Positions 1 to 5,492 of a DNA stretch of 5,492 bases are shown here, in pieces (the stretch's first letter is position 1; each line of letters starts with the position of its first letter). A program made the position numbers and the translations under genes. This DNA comes from an uncultured Treponema sp. (lineage in GTDB: Bacteria; Spirochaetota; Spirochaetia; Treponematales; Treponemataceae), in NCBI GenBank assembly GCA_946538875.1, contig CAMNHD010000130.1, positions 1 through 5,492 on the forward strand, read 5' to 3'. Under the pieces are notes generated by a model that saw only the letters and a list, made by a program, of their open reading frames with translations, did not search any database and was not told where the DNA came from.

Positions 1-213
1 GGAGGAATATTGCTTGAGCAGCCGGGAGACTATTCCGCTGCCGGAAAACACATCGAAGGTGCTGAACTTGCGCTTGCCTGTCTGTTGGCGGAGAAGTGTC
101 ATTCCCTGGTTTATAAAACCGAGCAGTGCCCTTTTGTTGCCTATGTAGGTAATCAGCTGCTCAGTGAGAAATTCGTTTCTTTCTTTTGTATCCGGGAAGT
201 CCAGGGAGCGCAA
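1..213 (-). CDS. D12-class adenine-specific DNA methyltransferase, N-terminal part (runs off left edge)
   Basis: Seen: reading leftward from a TTG at 213 there are 71 uninterrupted codons to the window edge. They include FLTEQLITYIGNKRALLGFI (about residues 15-34) and FDVFSGSGIVSRLLKQYSS (about 53-71). Family knowledge: an aromatic-I-G-x-K-R stretch near the N-terminus (motif X) followed by a D/E-x-F-x-G-x-G loop (motif I) is the S-adenosylmethionine-binding signature of D12-class (Dam/DpnM-like) N6-adenine DNA methyltransferases. The catalytic DPPY-type motif would lie outside the window. No ATG precedes motif X after the in-frame TAA at 229-231, so TTG at 213 is chosen, with GAGGAA six bases upstream. 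The gene begins 15 bases after the lipoprotein gene and is probably co-transcribed with it. Whether it is an orphan or has a restriction partner cannot be judged here. The family call is firm; the recognition site is unknown. Confidence 0.88.
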   Translation of the reverse strand, partial: MRSLDFPDTKERNEFLTEQLITYIGNKRALLGFINQGMTLLRQQTGKRKFSTFDVFSGSGIVSRLLKQYSS

Positions 214-219
214 GTATTG

Positions 220-225
220 TTCCTC
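220..225 (-). promoter_or_regulatory. Ribosome binding site that decides the TTG start of the methyltransferase
   Basis: On the minus strand GAGGAA is followed by a six-base spacer and TTG. It lies between the TAA of the lipoprotein gene and the first methyltransferase codons. This is the only good Shine-Dalgarno match before the conserved motif X, so it fixes the non-ATG start at 213. Termination of the lipoprotein 15 bases upstream makes re-initiation or translational coupling plausible (inference). Confidence 0.65.
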
Positions 226-228
226 GGC

Positions 229-705
229 TTAATATCTGTATATGGCGTAGACTGTCGTGTAATTCTTTACAGCCATTGTCAGCAGAGTCTTGATAACCTG
301 AGAGGGAGAGTTGTTGAATACAAGGGTAGTTCCGCCACCGTTTGCCTGGGTGTTGAATGACAGTGTGCATGAGCCTTCACCGGCTGCAATTGCGGCTCTG
401 ATTGCCTCGCACTGCGCATAGTAGCTGAGTACCGGGGTTACGTCCACCGGTGTATCTATGTACTGATATGTTGAGACGCCCGAGTAGGACTTGTTTGTCA
501 GTTTTAGGGTGAGGACTGCCGCCGCCGCGTAAGTGTTGTTCTCCGGTACGTTGTTGTACATCTTGACGCTTATCGAAGACTTTGAGGCGGAAGATTTGCC
601 GCTTGAACCGGAACTTGCTGTCTCTGATGTGGTTGCGCAGCCGGTTAAGGCAAGTGCGGCTGTGAGTGTCAGTGCTGCAAGGACTGCTGGAATAATCTTT
701 TTCAT
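229..705 (-). CDS. Small exported lipoprotein of unknown function
   Basis: Seen: 158 residues beginning MKKIIPAVLA, with a charged n-region, a hydrophobic stretch to about residue 20, and a lipobox L-T-G-C with Cys23. This predicts Lgt/Lsp processing and a lipid-anchored mature protein of 136 residues. Residues 27-45 are Ser/Ala/Gly/Lys-rich and look like a flexible tether. The rest (about 46-158) is mostly short beta-like and Tyr/Thr/Asn-rich segments, with a helical stretch near 92-109 and two further cysteines at 99 and 113 that could pair. No family is recognised. ATG at 705 has AGGAG six bases upstream, so the start is secure. It lies about 106 bases downstream of the 591-residue membrane protein gene and 15 bases upstream of the methyltransferase gene, all on the minus strand. 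Spirochaetes carry many such lineage-specific lipoproteins, often surface or periplasmic; the precise location is not shown. Confidence 0.85.
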   Translation of the reverse strand: MKKIIPAVLAALTLTAALALTGCATTSETASSGSSGKSSASKSSISVKMYNNVPENNTYAAAAVLTLKLTNKSYSGVSTYQYIDTPVDVTPVLSYYAQCEAIRAAIAAGEGSCTLSFNTQANGGGTTLVFNNSPSQVIKTLLTMAVKNYTTVYAIYRY

Positions 706-727
706 AAAAAACTCCTGTTCCTGGCTT

Positions 728-755
728 AAAAAAAAGCCGTTTTATCGTGCGGGCT
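728..755 (-). terminator. Possible intrinsic terminator downstream of the 591-residue protein gene
   Basis: On the minus strand AGCCCG and CGGCT can pair as a five-pair stem with one bulged C and a ten-base loop. A run of eight T (735-728) follows at once. This is about 60 bases after the stop of the long upstream gene and just before the lipoprotein ribosome binding site. The stem is short, and the T tract can alternatively be enclosed by a second hairpin (GGCTT with AAGCC, 738-723). It may therefore be weak or conditional, letting some transcription into the lipoprotein and methyltransferase genes. Confidence 0.4.
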
Positions 756-796
756 GCAGTAACCTGCCTGCTTGTGAATCATACAGGGGCTGCAGC
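753..796. repeat. Inverted repeat (7 bp GCTGCAG/CTGCAGC) in the intergenic gap
   Basis: GCTGCAG at 753-759 is complementary to CTGCAGC at 790-796, with an inner CCTG/CAGG pairing at 763-766 and 784-787. The same bases also read as a direct repeat of GGGCTGCAG (751-759 and 787-795), because CTGCAG is its own complement. In the minus-strand transcript this hairpin sits between the stop codon at 812 and the T8 tract. It shares bases 753-755 with the terminator-like stem, so the two cannot form together. On the plus strand a T5 run follows at 799-803, but no plus-strand gene upstream needs it. Confidence 0.45.
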
Positions 797-811
797 GCTT
801 TTTCACTTAAG

Positions 812-2587
812 CTATCTGCCGGCCTTTGCAAAGTTGTCTGCAGGGTCGCAGAAAAGCCTTACAAGTTCTGCCTTTGACTTGTGGCGGGACTTGAGGTACA
901 GGGACTTTGTGTTTGCCTCGTAGACGTAACCGGAGGAATTGTAAGTCTCGAACCGCGGGTCGGAACGGAACATCTGGCTTTGAATTTCTATGCGTGCGTG
1001 GAAGGTCGGCACACCTTTTATAATCAGGTAATGGGTGAAATTCTGCGGGAAGTCTATGTTTATATTCACGATGCCCTGGGCCTTTATGCTGTAGTCCAGG
1101 CTTGTGGCGCATGTCCATGCCCAGACCGGACTTGCCCCGTAATAACCGAGCACTTCGGTGTGGGGGTAGAACGTGTTGTCCCTTACAAGAACCGGGTAGA
1201 TTTCAGCAAGTGTCTGCAGCCTCATGTCCTCAAGGTGTGAAAGCTGCTGGTTCACAAGAAGCCGGCCAGTGTTCGCAAAGTCTGTCTTTCCTGTGAGCTT
1301 TCCCAGCTGGATAAGCGCGTAGCCTGTCTTGACGTTCTGTTCCACGGAAAGAGGAACCTCGTTTTCTGTTATAGTGATGATTCCGTCCTGAAGCTTTGTC
1401 TTGTGGGCAATGCTCTGTGTACAGTTTTCGATTATCGGTTCAAGAAGTGAAGCCAGTGAAGAATCCTTTGAGTAGAGCGAGGTGTATACATTTATTATGC
1501 CCGCTGCCTGAGGTATTGTCGGTTCAAAAGCCTTTGCCTGAAGAGCCGGCATTGCGGCAAGATTCTTTATCTCGGCTTGATGCTTCTGGCGCAGCATGTA
1601 GTCTTCTATGCCAGGAACGGTGAATACATCCAGGCTTCCGCTTGAAAGTGCGGTCTGAACCTGTGAACGGTAGAGTTCTGTCTGAACATTCAGGCTTCTG
1701 TCCATGACTGCAAGGTTGTCAAAGTATGGGGCAGAGATGTATGTGCGGCGGTTTCCCTTCTTGAATGAATCCGGCACTGAGTCAAGGGCAAGATTGTAAC
1801 GGTTGGTGGCGGCCATTTCAGCAACATAGGCTACCACTTCGTTTTCAGTGAGGTTGTCTGCGGCGGAAGTTCCCAGTATGGAATTCATGCTGGTAACCAA
1901 TGCGGCCCTGAGCTGTTTTACATTTGTCTCGTAGGTGGCGCTGTCCGTAAGACTCAGGTCTGCCACTGCGGAGTATTCAAAGTGCTTGGCCGGGTCGTAG
2001 GAACTGTAAGTGGCCACTCCTTCGTGTGCGTTCAGTATAAGGTACTGTTCGTCCATCTGCGGTGCTGACAGCGAGTAGCTGAGTCCCTTTGAATTCTTCG
2101 CGGTTAGGATGGTGCGGTTGGCGGTGCGTTCCTGTACGCGGAGATTTGTAATCTTGTACGGAACATACATAGTGTCGTAGCCTGCTGACGGTGTGGCGCT
2201 TATGAGCAGGAGAGCATTCTCTGTTTCGTCCGAAAGGGCAAATATGAGCTTGCTTCCGTCGTTGAAGTTGAACTGTATGGCAAGAGGTGTCTCTGCAAAA
2301 GATGCCAATACAAGCTCATGGGTATTGCCATTTTCCGCTGAATCTGCGACTATTGCAGGAGTATTTTCATTTGCGGTAAAAACAAGCCCCCTGTAGCTTA
2401 CCTGCAGCTGGTTCTTGAGCCTGAGTTCCTCGGATTCAGTCTGAGTCTGAGCCAGGCTTACACGCATAGCACCGATGGTCTTCTGCAGGACCGATTCGGT
2501 CTTAAACTGGAGTACAAATATGCCGACAATGATTACGGCGTAGAGGACTGTAAGTCCTATGAACTTTCTGACTGGATGTTTACGCAT
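812..2587 (-). CDS. Membrane-anchored periplasmic protein of unknown function, 591 aa
   Basis: Not a family I recognise. Seen from ATG at 2587: a basic start MRKHPVRK, one hydrophobic helix at about residues 9-27 with no cleavage signal, then a Gln/Glu/Ser-rich probable coiled coil (about 29-60). A strand-rich region follows (about 63-190), then a mainly helical region (about 215-465). One segment there, GYALIQLGKLTGKTDFANTG at about 422-441, resembles a helix pair of an alpha/alpha-barrel. The strand-rich C-terminal part (about 503-570) contains VPTFHARIEIQSQMFRSDP. Topology: N-terminus in the cytoplasm, bulk in the periplasm (inference). In-frame alternatives are ATG at 2605 and TTG at 2623. 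Neither has a ribosome binding site, and both lie upstream of the predicted transcript start. The gene diverges from the TPR gene with 54 bases between the starts, suggesting joint control. It is a complete frame with no sign of damage. Confidence 0.85.
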   Translation of the reverse strand: MRKHPVRKFIGLTVLYAVIIVGIFVLQFKTESVLQKTIGAMRVSLAQTQTESEELRLKNQLQVSYRGLVFTANENTPAIVADSAENGNTHELVLASFAETPLAIQFNFNDGSKLIFALSDETENALLLISATPSAGYDTMYVPYKITNLRVQERTANRTILTAKNSKGLSYSLSAPQMDEQYLILNAHEGVATYSSYDPAKHFEYSAVADLSLTDSATYETNVKQLRAALVTSMNSILGTSAADNLTENEVVAYVAEMAATNRYNLALDSVPDSFKKGNRRTYISAPYFDNLAVMDRSLNVQTELYRSQVQTALSSGSLDVFTVPGIEDYMLRQKHQAEIKNLAAMPALQAKAFEPTIPQAAGIINVYTSLYSKDSSLASLLEPIIENCTQSIAHKTKLQDGIITITENEVPLSVEQNVKTGYALIQLGKLTGKTDFANTGRLLVNQQLSHLEDMRLQTLAEIYPVLVRDNTFYPHTEVLGYYGASPVWAWTCATSLDYSIKAQGIVNINIDFPQNFTHYLIIKGVPTFHARIEIQSQMFRSDPRFETYNSSGYVYEANTKSLYLKSRHKSKAELVRLFCDPADNFAKAGR

Positions 2588-2588
2588 T

Positions 2589-2617
2589 TTGTTTATTCTA
2601 CCCATTAAGGGTACAAA
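2589..2617 (+). promoter_or_regulatory. Predicted rightward promoter for the TPR-TraB gene pair
   Basis: TTGTTT (2589-2594), a 17-base spacer and TACAAA (2612-2617) form a moderate sigma-70 match. The predicted transcript start near 2624 lies before the ribosome binding site at 2632 and the ATG at 2642. It lies after the alternative ATG at 2618, which supports the shorter form of the TPR protein. The -10 box is inside the spacer of the leftward promoter, so the two cannot be occupied together. Confidence 0.4.
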
Positions 2618-2623
2618 ATGCAA
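2595..2623 (-). promoter_or_regulatory. Predicted leftward sigma-70-type promoter, possibly giving a leaderless mRNA
   Basis: On the minus strand TTGCAT (2623-2618) is followed after 17 bases by TAGAAT (2600-2595), one mismatch from the TATAAT consensus. Seven bases, AAACAAA, separate the -10 box from ATG at 2587. Transcription would start at or within a base or two of the start codon. This agrees with the lack of a convincing ribosome binding site before that ATG; GGGTAG ten bases upstream is a poor match. Confidence 0.45.
2599..2613. promoter_or_regulatory. Operator-like imperfect palindrome between the divergent promoters
   Basis: TACCC (2599-2603) and GGGTA (2609-2613) are perfect inverted arms around the five bases ATTAA. 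Further matching pairs extend outward (TT at 2596-2597 with AA at 2615-2616; TTG at 2589-2591 with CAA at 2621-2623). The axis at 2606 is exactly midway between the two -35 boxes. This arrangement would suit a dimeric regulator controlling both genes. Part of the outer symmetry is expected simply because two similar promoters face each other, so only the inner 15 bases count as independent evidence. Confidence 0.4.
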
Positions 2624-2631
2624 GTGACAAT

Positions 2632-2636
2632 GAGGG
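2632..2636 (+). promoter_or_regulatory. Ribosome binding site that favours the start at 2642 for the TPR protein
   Basis: GAGGG lies five bases before ATG at 2642. A competing AAGGG at 2607-2611 precedes an in-frame ATG at 2618. That longer form would put eight extra residues, including an acidic one, before the signal peptide, and it starts upstream of the predicted transcript start. The 2642 start is therefore preferred, though not certain. Confidence 0.5.
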
Positions 2637-2641
2637 AAAAT

Positions 2642-4066
2642 ATGAAGCGAATGTTTGTTAAGATGTTGAGTTCCTGTTTTGTGGTCTTGACTTTCTGCGG
2701 CTCCATGGGAGTGGCTCTGGCAAAGGATCTGTCTGGTGACGGAGCTTTTTCCAAGGATGTTTTTATTCAGACTCTACAGGAAAGGCTCAGCTCAGAGCCC
2801 TTGAGTGCTGCTTTGGATATGTTCAGCCAGGTGCCGGATTCTTATTCCGATGACTTTGACCTGCAGTTCCTCAAGGCTGCCCTCTATCTGAGCGGTGAGC
2901 GCTATGCCGAGGCCAAGGCTATATGCACAAGGCTCAACGCAAAGAATCCCAATAATACCGATGTGCTTTCGCTTTCGCTTGCAATAGCCCAGGCGCAGGG
3001 GAATTCTGCGGAACGCAGCAAGTACATAAAGGCTCTTTTGGCAATTGACCAGTACAACAGCGATGCCAACATAGCTTATGCCCAGGATTATTTTTCACGC
3101 AAGAACTACAAGCAGTCCCGTCTGTATTACCAGAAGGCCCTTGTGCATGACCCTGATAACCAGGAGGCTCTCTTTGGAGTGGGGCAGACTTCCTATTTCC
3201 TTGAGGATGACGAAAAGGCAGAGTCGGTTTTCAAGCAAATGATTGCCAAGGATCCATACTATGCCCCGGCATACGCATATCTTGGAAAACTTGCCGCCGC
3301 CTCCAACGAAAACAAGGTGGCCCTTGACTACGCACAAAAGGCCGTTGCCATAGAGCCTGACAATTACGATTATCTGCTTGACTACGGTCAGTACCAGAGG
3401 AGCCTTGGCCAGTACGAAAATGCCATTGCCTCATGGAGTCATGCCATAGAAATAGATTCTTCTTATTTTCTTGCATATGCTTACAGGGCAGGTATTTACG
3501 ATGAACAGGAAAATTATGCCCAGGCCCTTGAAGACTACCGCATGGTGGTGAAGCTCAACCCCAAGTATTACTTTGCATACGAAAGCATAGGAATTCTTGC
3601 CCTGCACGAGGAGATGTGGACAGAAGCGCGCGAGGCATTTATGAAATGCTATGAGTACGACCTTGCCAACCGCAAGAACGACTACAAACTGATCAACATT
3701 TCTTATCCGCTGATGGTAACTTACTGCTACTTTAAGGAAAAGAAGCCTATGGAGGCAAAGAAATTCAGCGAAAAGATTCTTCCCAAGTTGAATTACAATG
3801 TGACCACTGACTCCAAGCCTATTGAATACTGGATGCTGCGCGTCTTCCATGACCAGAACGACCGCGGTTTGAACATGCCTCAGAAGATAAATGCAGTCAG
3901 CAACACCAATAAGCGCGGGAAAATGTGGTTCTACATGGGGCTTTTGTACGACATGGCCGGTGGTGTTGAAGCCGCAAGACAGTTCTACAGCGAGGTTCTC
4001 AAACTGAACAGCCCTATGTTCTTTGAATACCGCCTTGCCGAATGGAGCATGAAATCAGTAAATTAA
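2642..4066 (+). CDS. Secreted tetratricopeptide-repeat (TPR) protein, 474 aa
   Basis: Seen: begins MKRMFVKMLS with a signal peptide of about 27 residues, hydrophobic core and likely signal peptidase I cut after VALA before Lys-Asp, so it should be periplasmic or exported. From about residue 72 to 343 there are eight nearly continuous 34-residue helical repeats with the usual spacing of small and aromatic residues (for example YAYLGKLAAASNENKVALDY, KALVHDPDN, AVAIEPDN, VVKLNPKY). A more divergent ninth repeat lies at about 350-384. After a non-repeat insert a last TPR-like unit, FYMGLLYDMAGGVEAARQFY, falls at about 429-448. Family knowledge: TPR arrays form superhelical scaffolds that bind other proteins; no enzymatic domain is present. 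The TraB-family gene starts 22 bases downstream, so an operon is likely. A role as an envelope scaffold or adaptor is an inference; its partner is unknown. Confidence 0.9.
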   Translation: MKRMFVKMLSSCFVVLTFCGSMGVALAKDLSGDGAFSKDVFIQTLQERLSSEPLSAALDMFSQVPDSYSDDFDLQFLKAALYLSGERYAEAKAICTRLNAKNPNNTDVLSLSLAIAQAQGNSAERSKYIKALLAIDQYNSDANIAYAQDYFSRKNYKQSRLYYQKALVHDPDNQEALFGVGQTSYFLEDDEKAESVFKQMIAKDPYYAPAYAYLGKLAAASNENKVALDYAQKAVAIEPDNYDYLLDYGQYQRSLGQYENAIASWSHAIEIDSSYFLAYAYRAGIYDEQENYAQALEDYRMVVKLNPKYYFAYESIGILALHEEMWTEAREAFMKCYEYDLANRKNDYKLINISYPLMVTYCYFKEKKPMEAKKFSEKILPKLNYNVTTDSKPIEYWMLRVFHDQNDRGLNMPQKINAVSNTNKRGKMWFYMGLLYDMAGGVEAARQFYSEVLKLNSPMFFEYRLAEWSMKSVN

Positions 4067-4088
4067 AAATACCAAGGTTTTATTAGTT

Positions 4089-5357
4089 ATGGAAGAAAAT
4101 ATAAGCAGGGAAGGGACTGAGTCCCAGCAGCAGGATACTGCGACCAGAAAGCATCTTAAGCTGGGCGGCCGCAATATTGTATTGATTGGAACGGCCCATG
4201 TGTCTGCCGAAAGCATCACGGAAGTCAACAATTCTATAGAAGAAATCCGTCCTGACACAGTGGCGATTGAGCTTGACCAGAAGCGTCTGGAAAGTCTTGA
4301 AGACCCTGAGTCATGGCGCAGGATGGATATAGTCAAGGTTCTGCGCAACAAGCAGGGCTTTCTGATGATGGCAAACATAGTCCTTGCCGCATATCAGAAG
4401 CGGATGGGAAAAAGTGCCGGTGTAAAGCCTGGTGACGAGATGGTGGCCGCTATAAACAAGGCAAAGGAACTGGGCATACCACAGGTGATGGTAGACCGTC
4501 CGATTGCGGTGACACTTCGCAGGGCATGGGCAAAGAACAACTTCTGGGGTAAGTGCAAGCTGCTTTCCGCACTGGTGGCATCTGCCTTCAGCAAGGAAGA
4601 GGCCGCTCCGGAAGAAATTGAGAATCTTAAGCAGCAGAGCGAAATGGACAATATGATGAAGGAACTTTCCGACTATCTGCCCAAGGTAAAGGAAGTCCTT
4701 ATTGATGAACGCGACCGCTACCTGGCAAGCCATATATGGGAATGCAGCGGTAATACCGTTGTCGCTGTCCTGGGAGCGGGACATCTTCCCGGAGTTGTTG
4801 CGCATCTTGAAAAGATTGCTGCCGGTCAGGAAAACTCTGACTGTTCGGATATAAGTCAGGTTCCATCAAAAAAGGCCGCCTCCAAGATTCTTGCATGGGT
4901 GATACCAGTGCTGATTGTGGCTCTTATTGTGGCAGGCTTTGTGTTTGGAGGAAGACAGAAGGGCTGGGACATGCTCAGTTCCTGGGTCATCTGGAACGGA
5001 CTGCTTGCGGGGCTGGGCGCATTGATTGCGGCCGGTCATCCACTTACCATACTTGTTTCTGTCATTGGTGCGCCATTTACCTCTTTGTGTCCGTTTATCG
5101 GAATAGGGGTAGTGGCAGGTATTGTCCAGGCTGTGGTCAAGAAACCGACTGTCGGTGATATGGAATCGCTGCAGCAGGATGCGTCTTCCGTGAAAGGCTT
5201 TTACCGGAACCGCATACTGCGCACTCTGCTGGTCTTTATCCTGTCTTCTTTGGGAAGCTCCGTGGCAACATTTGTAGCAGGTGCTTCTCTGGTTGCGTCA
5301 ATCACAACATTCTTTGACAAGATTGTGGCAAGTGTAAAGGACTGGTTCGGCAGGTAG
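4089..5357 (+). CDS. TraB/PrgY-family membrane protein, 422 aa
   Basis: Seen: the N-terminal domain (about 23-245) has IVLIGTAHVS with the first G-x-x-H at 34-37, VAIELDQKR at 58-66, PGDEM at 114-118, DRPIAVTLRRAW at 136-147, ERDRYLASHI at 207-216, and VAVLGAGHLPGV with the second G-x-x-H at 229-232. The C-terminal part has about four hydrophobic segments (roughly 267-287, 296-315, 318-346, 376-402) carrying AAGHPLTILVSVIGAPFTSL, CPFIGIGVVAG, a KKPTVGDMESL loop and NRILRTLLVF. Domain order and length fit full-length TraB/PrgY proteins. Family knowledge: Enterococcus PrgY/TraB limits peptide pheromone activity in self cells. The wider superfamily includes the metazoan Tiki Wnt-inactivating metalloproteases and uses paired G-x-x-H motifs plus conserved Glu and Arg. 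All these residues appear intact. Its substrate in this organism is unknown. ATG at 4089 has only a distant AAGG (11 bases), so translation may depend on coupling with the TPR gene. Confidence 0.92.
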   Translation: MEENISREGTESQQQDTATRKHLKLGGRNIVLIGTAHVSAESITEVNNSIEEIRPDTVAIELDQKRLESLEDPESWRRMDIVKVLRNKQGFLMMANIVLAAYQKRMGKSAGVKPGDEMVAAINKAKELGIPQVMVDRPIAVTLRRAWAKNNFWGKCKLLSALVASAFSKEEAAPEEIENLKQQSEMDNMMKELSDYLPKVKEVLIDERDRYLASHIWECSGNTVVAVLGAGHLPGVVAHLEKIAAGQENSDCSDISQVPSKKAASKILAWVIPVLIVALIVAGFVFGGRQKGWDMLSSWVIWNGLLAGLGALIAAGHPLTILVSVIGAPFTSLCPFIGIGVVAGIVQAVVKKPTVGDMESLQQDASSVKGFYRNRILRTLLVFILSSLGSSVATFVAGASLVASITTFFDKIVASVKDWFGR

Positions 5358-5395
5358 CATACGGCTCAAGTCTGTTTGTGGACTGGCATTTGTTT

Positions 5396-5423
5396 AGAAG
5401 AAGTTCAGGACTTTTTCCCGAAC
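5396..5423 (-). terminator. Possible intrinsic terminator of the rightmost minus-strand gene
   Basis: On the minus strand GTTCGGGA (5423-5416) pairs with TCCTGAAC (5410-5403) as an eight-pair stem with one G-T wobble and a five-base loop, followed by TTCTTCT. The hairpin covers the last codons and the TGA stop. On the plus strand the wobble becomes an A-C mismatch and no T tract follows, so it would act mainly leftward. It also keeps leftward transcription from running into the 3' end of the TraB-family gene. Confidence 0.45.
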
Positions 5424-5492
5424 AATGCCGCCACAAGTTCTTTTACCGATTCAACAGTTGTGGAATCGCTGTCCTTCAGCGGTGTGATGGCC
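5405..5492 (-). CDS. C-terminal end of an unidentified protein (runs off right edge)
   Basis: Reading leftward from the right edge, 28 codons stay open and end at TGA (5407-5405): AITPLKDSDSTTVESVKELV followed by AALFGKKS. The piece has a short Asp/Ser/Thr segment, then a probable amphipathic helix and a basic tail, as at the end of a normal soluble protein. Too little is present to name a family. The other two minus-strand frames close quickly here, and a terminator-like hairpin covers the stop. It is convergent with the TraB-family gene, with 47 bases between the stop codons. Confidence 0.6.
   Translation of the reverse strand, partial: AITPLKDSDSTTVESVKELVAALFGKKS

Noticed and set aside
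10..360. Plus-strand open frame of 116 codons from a TTG
   Set aside because: It lies antisense to both the lipoprotein end and the methyltransferase start, which carry clear family and export signatures. Its own translation has no recognisable features.
533..877. Plus-strand open frame of 114 codons across the lipoprotein start and the intergenic gap
   Set aside because: It is the complement of the lipoprotein signal peptide and Ser-rich tether. It has no ribosome binding site of note and a composition explained by the opposite strand.
2588..2623. Longer form of the 591-residue protein starting at TTG 2623 or ATG 2605
   Set aside because: Neither has a ribosome binding site. Both would require transcription to start upstream of the best promoter, and the extra residues add nothing recognisable before the anchor helix.
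2642..2677. Lipobox-like L-S-S-C near the start of the TPR protein
   Set aside because: The cysteine falls only about 12 residues from the start with no adequate hydrophobic core before it. The hydrophobic stretch follows it and ends in a normal signal peptidase I site.
3431..3850. Minus-strand open frame of 139 codons inside the TPR gene
   Set aside because: The opposite strand encodes regular TPR repeats across the whole stretch. The antisense product has no domain or start signal.
4311..4805. Minus-strand open frame of 164 codons inside the TraB-family gene
   Set aside because: The plus strand here holds the conserved TraB motifs. The antisense frame is Cys/His/Leu-rich noise, as expected of a shadow frame.
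5367..5380. Small plus-strand inverted repeat AGTC/GACT after the TraB-family stop
   Set aside because: Only four pairs with a six-base loop and no T tract directly after, so it is too weak to call as a terminator.

Overview
The window carries six protein-coding genes, two of them cut by the window edges. It looks like chromosomal DNA of a host-associated spirochaete, most likely a Treponema of balanced base composition. The grounds are a Ser-rich lipoprotein with a clear lipobox, a secreted many-repeat TPR protein followed directly by a membrane TraB/PrgY-family protein, a large one-helix-anchored protein of no family I recognise, and a probable TTG start. This placement is an inference from gene style, with no marker gene to prove it.

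Left half, minus strand (read right to left). A 591-residue membrane-anchored protein of unknown function (812-2587) is followed by a roughly 106-base gap with several alternative hairpins and a T8 tract. Next is a small lipoprotein (229-705). After a 15-base gap comes the N-terminal 71 residues of a D12-class adenine-specific DNA methyltransferase (1-213), which leaves the window. The methyltransferase has no ATG start; it is recognised from its YIGNKR and DVFSGSG motifs and starts at TTG behind a good ribosome binding site.

Centre (2588-2641). The two long gene blocks diverge from a 54-base gap. Sigma-70-like promoters can be drawn in both directions. They interleave completely and share one symmetry axis, an imperfect palindrome centred at 2606. 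The leftward promoter would start its transcript at or next to the ATG, so that mRNA may be leaderless.

Right half, plus strand. An exported TPR protein of 474 residues (2642-4066) and a 422-residue TraB/PrgY-family membrane protein (4089-5357) lie 22 bases apart and probably form an operon. The C-terminal 28 codons of an unidentified minus-strand gene (5405-5492) converge on them. A terminator-like hairpin sits over that gene's stop codon.

Taken together, four of the genes encode envelope or secreted proteins. The divergent pair (anchored unknown protein against TPR protein plus TraB) is the most coherent unit and may be co-regulated. No mobile element, CRISPR array, tRNA or rRNA was seen. 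I see no strong evidence for a novel defence or other system. The methyltransferase could belong to a restriction-modification locus, but its possible partner would lie outside the window.
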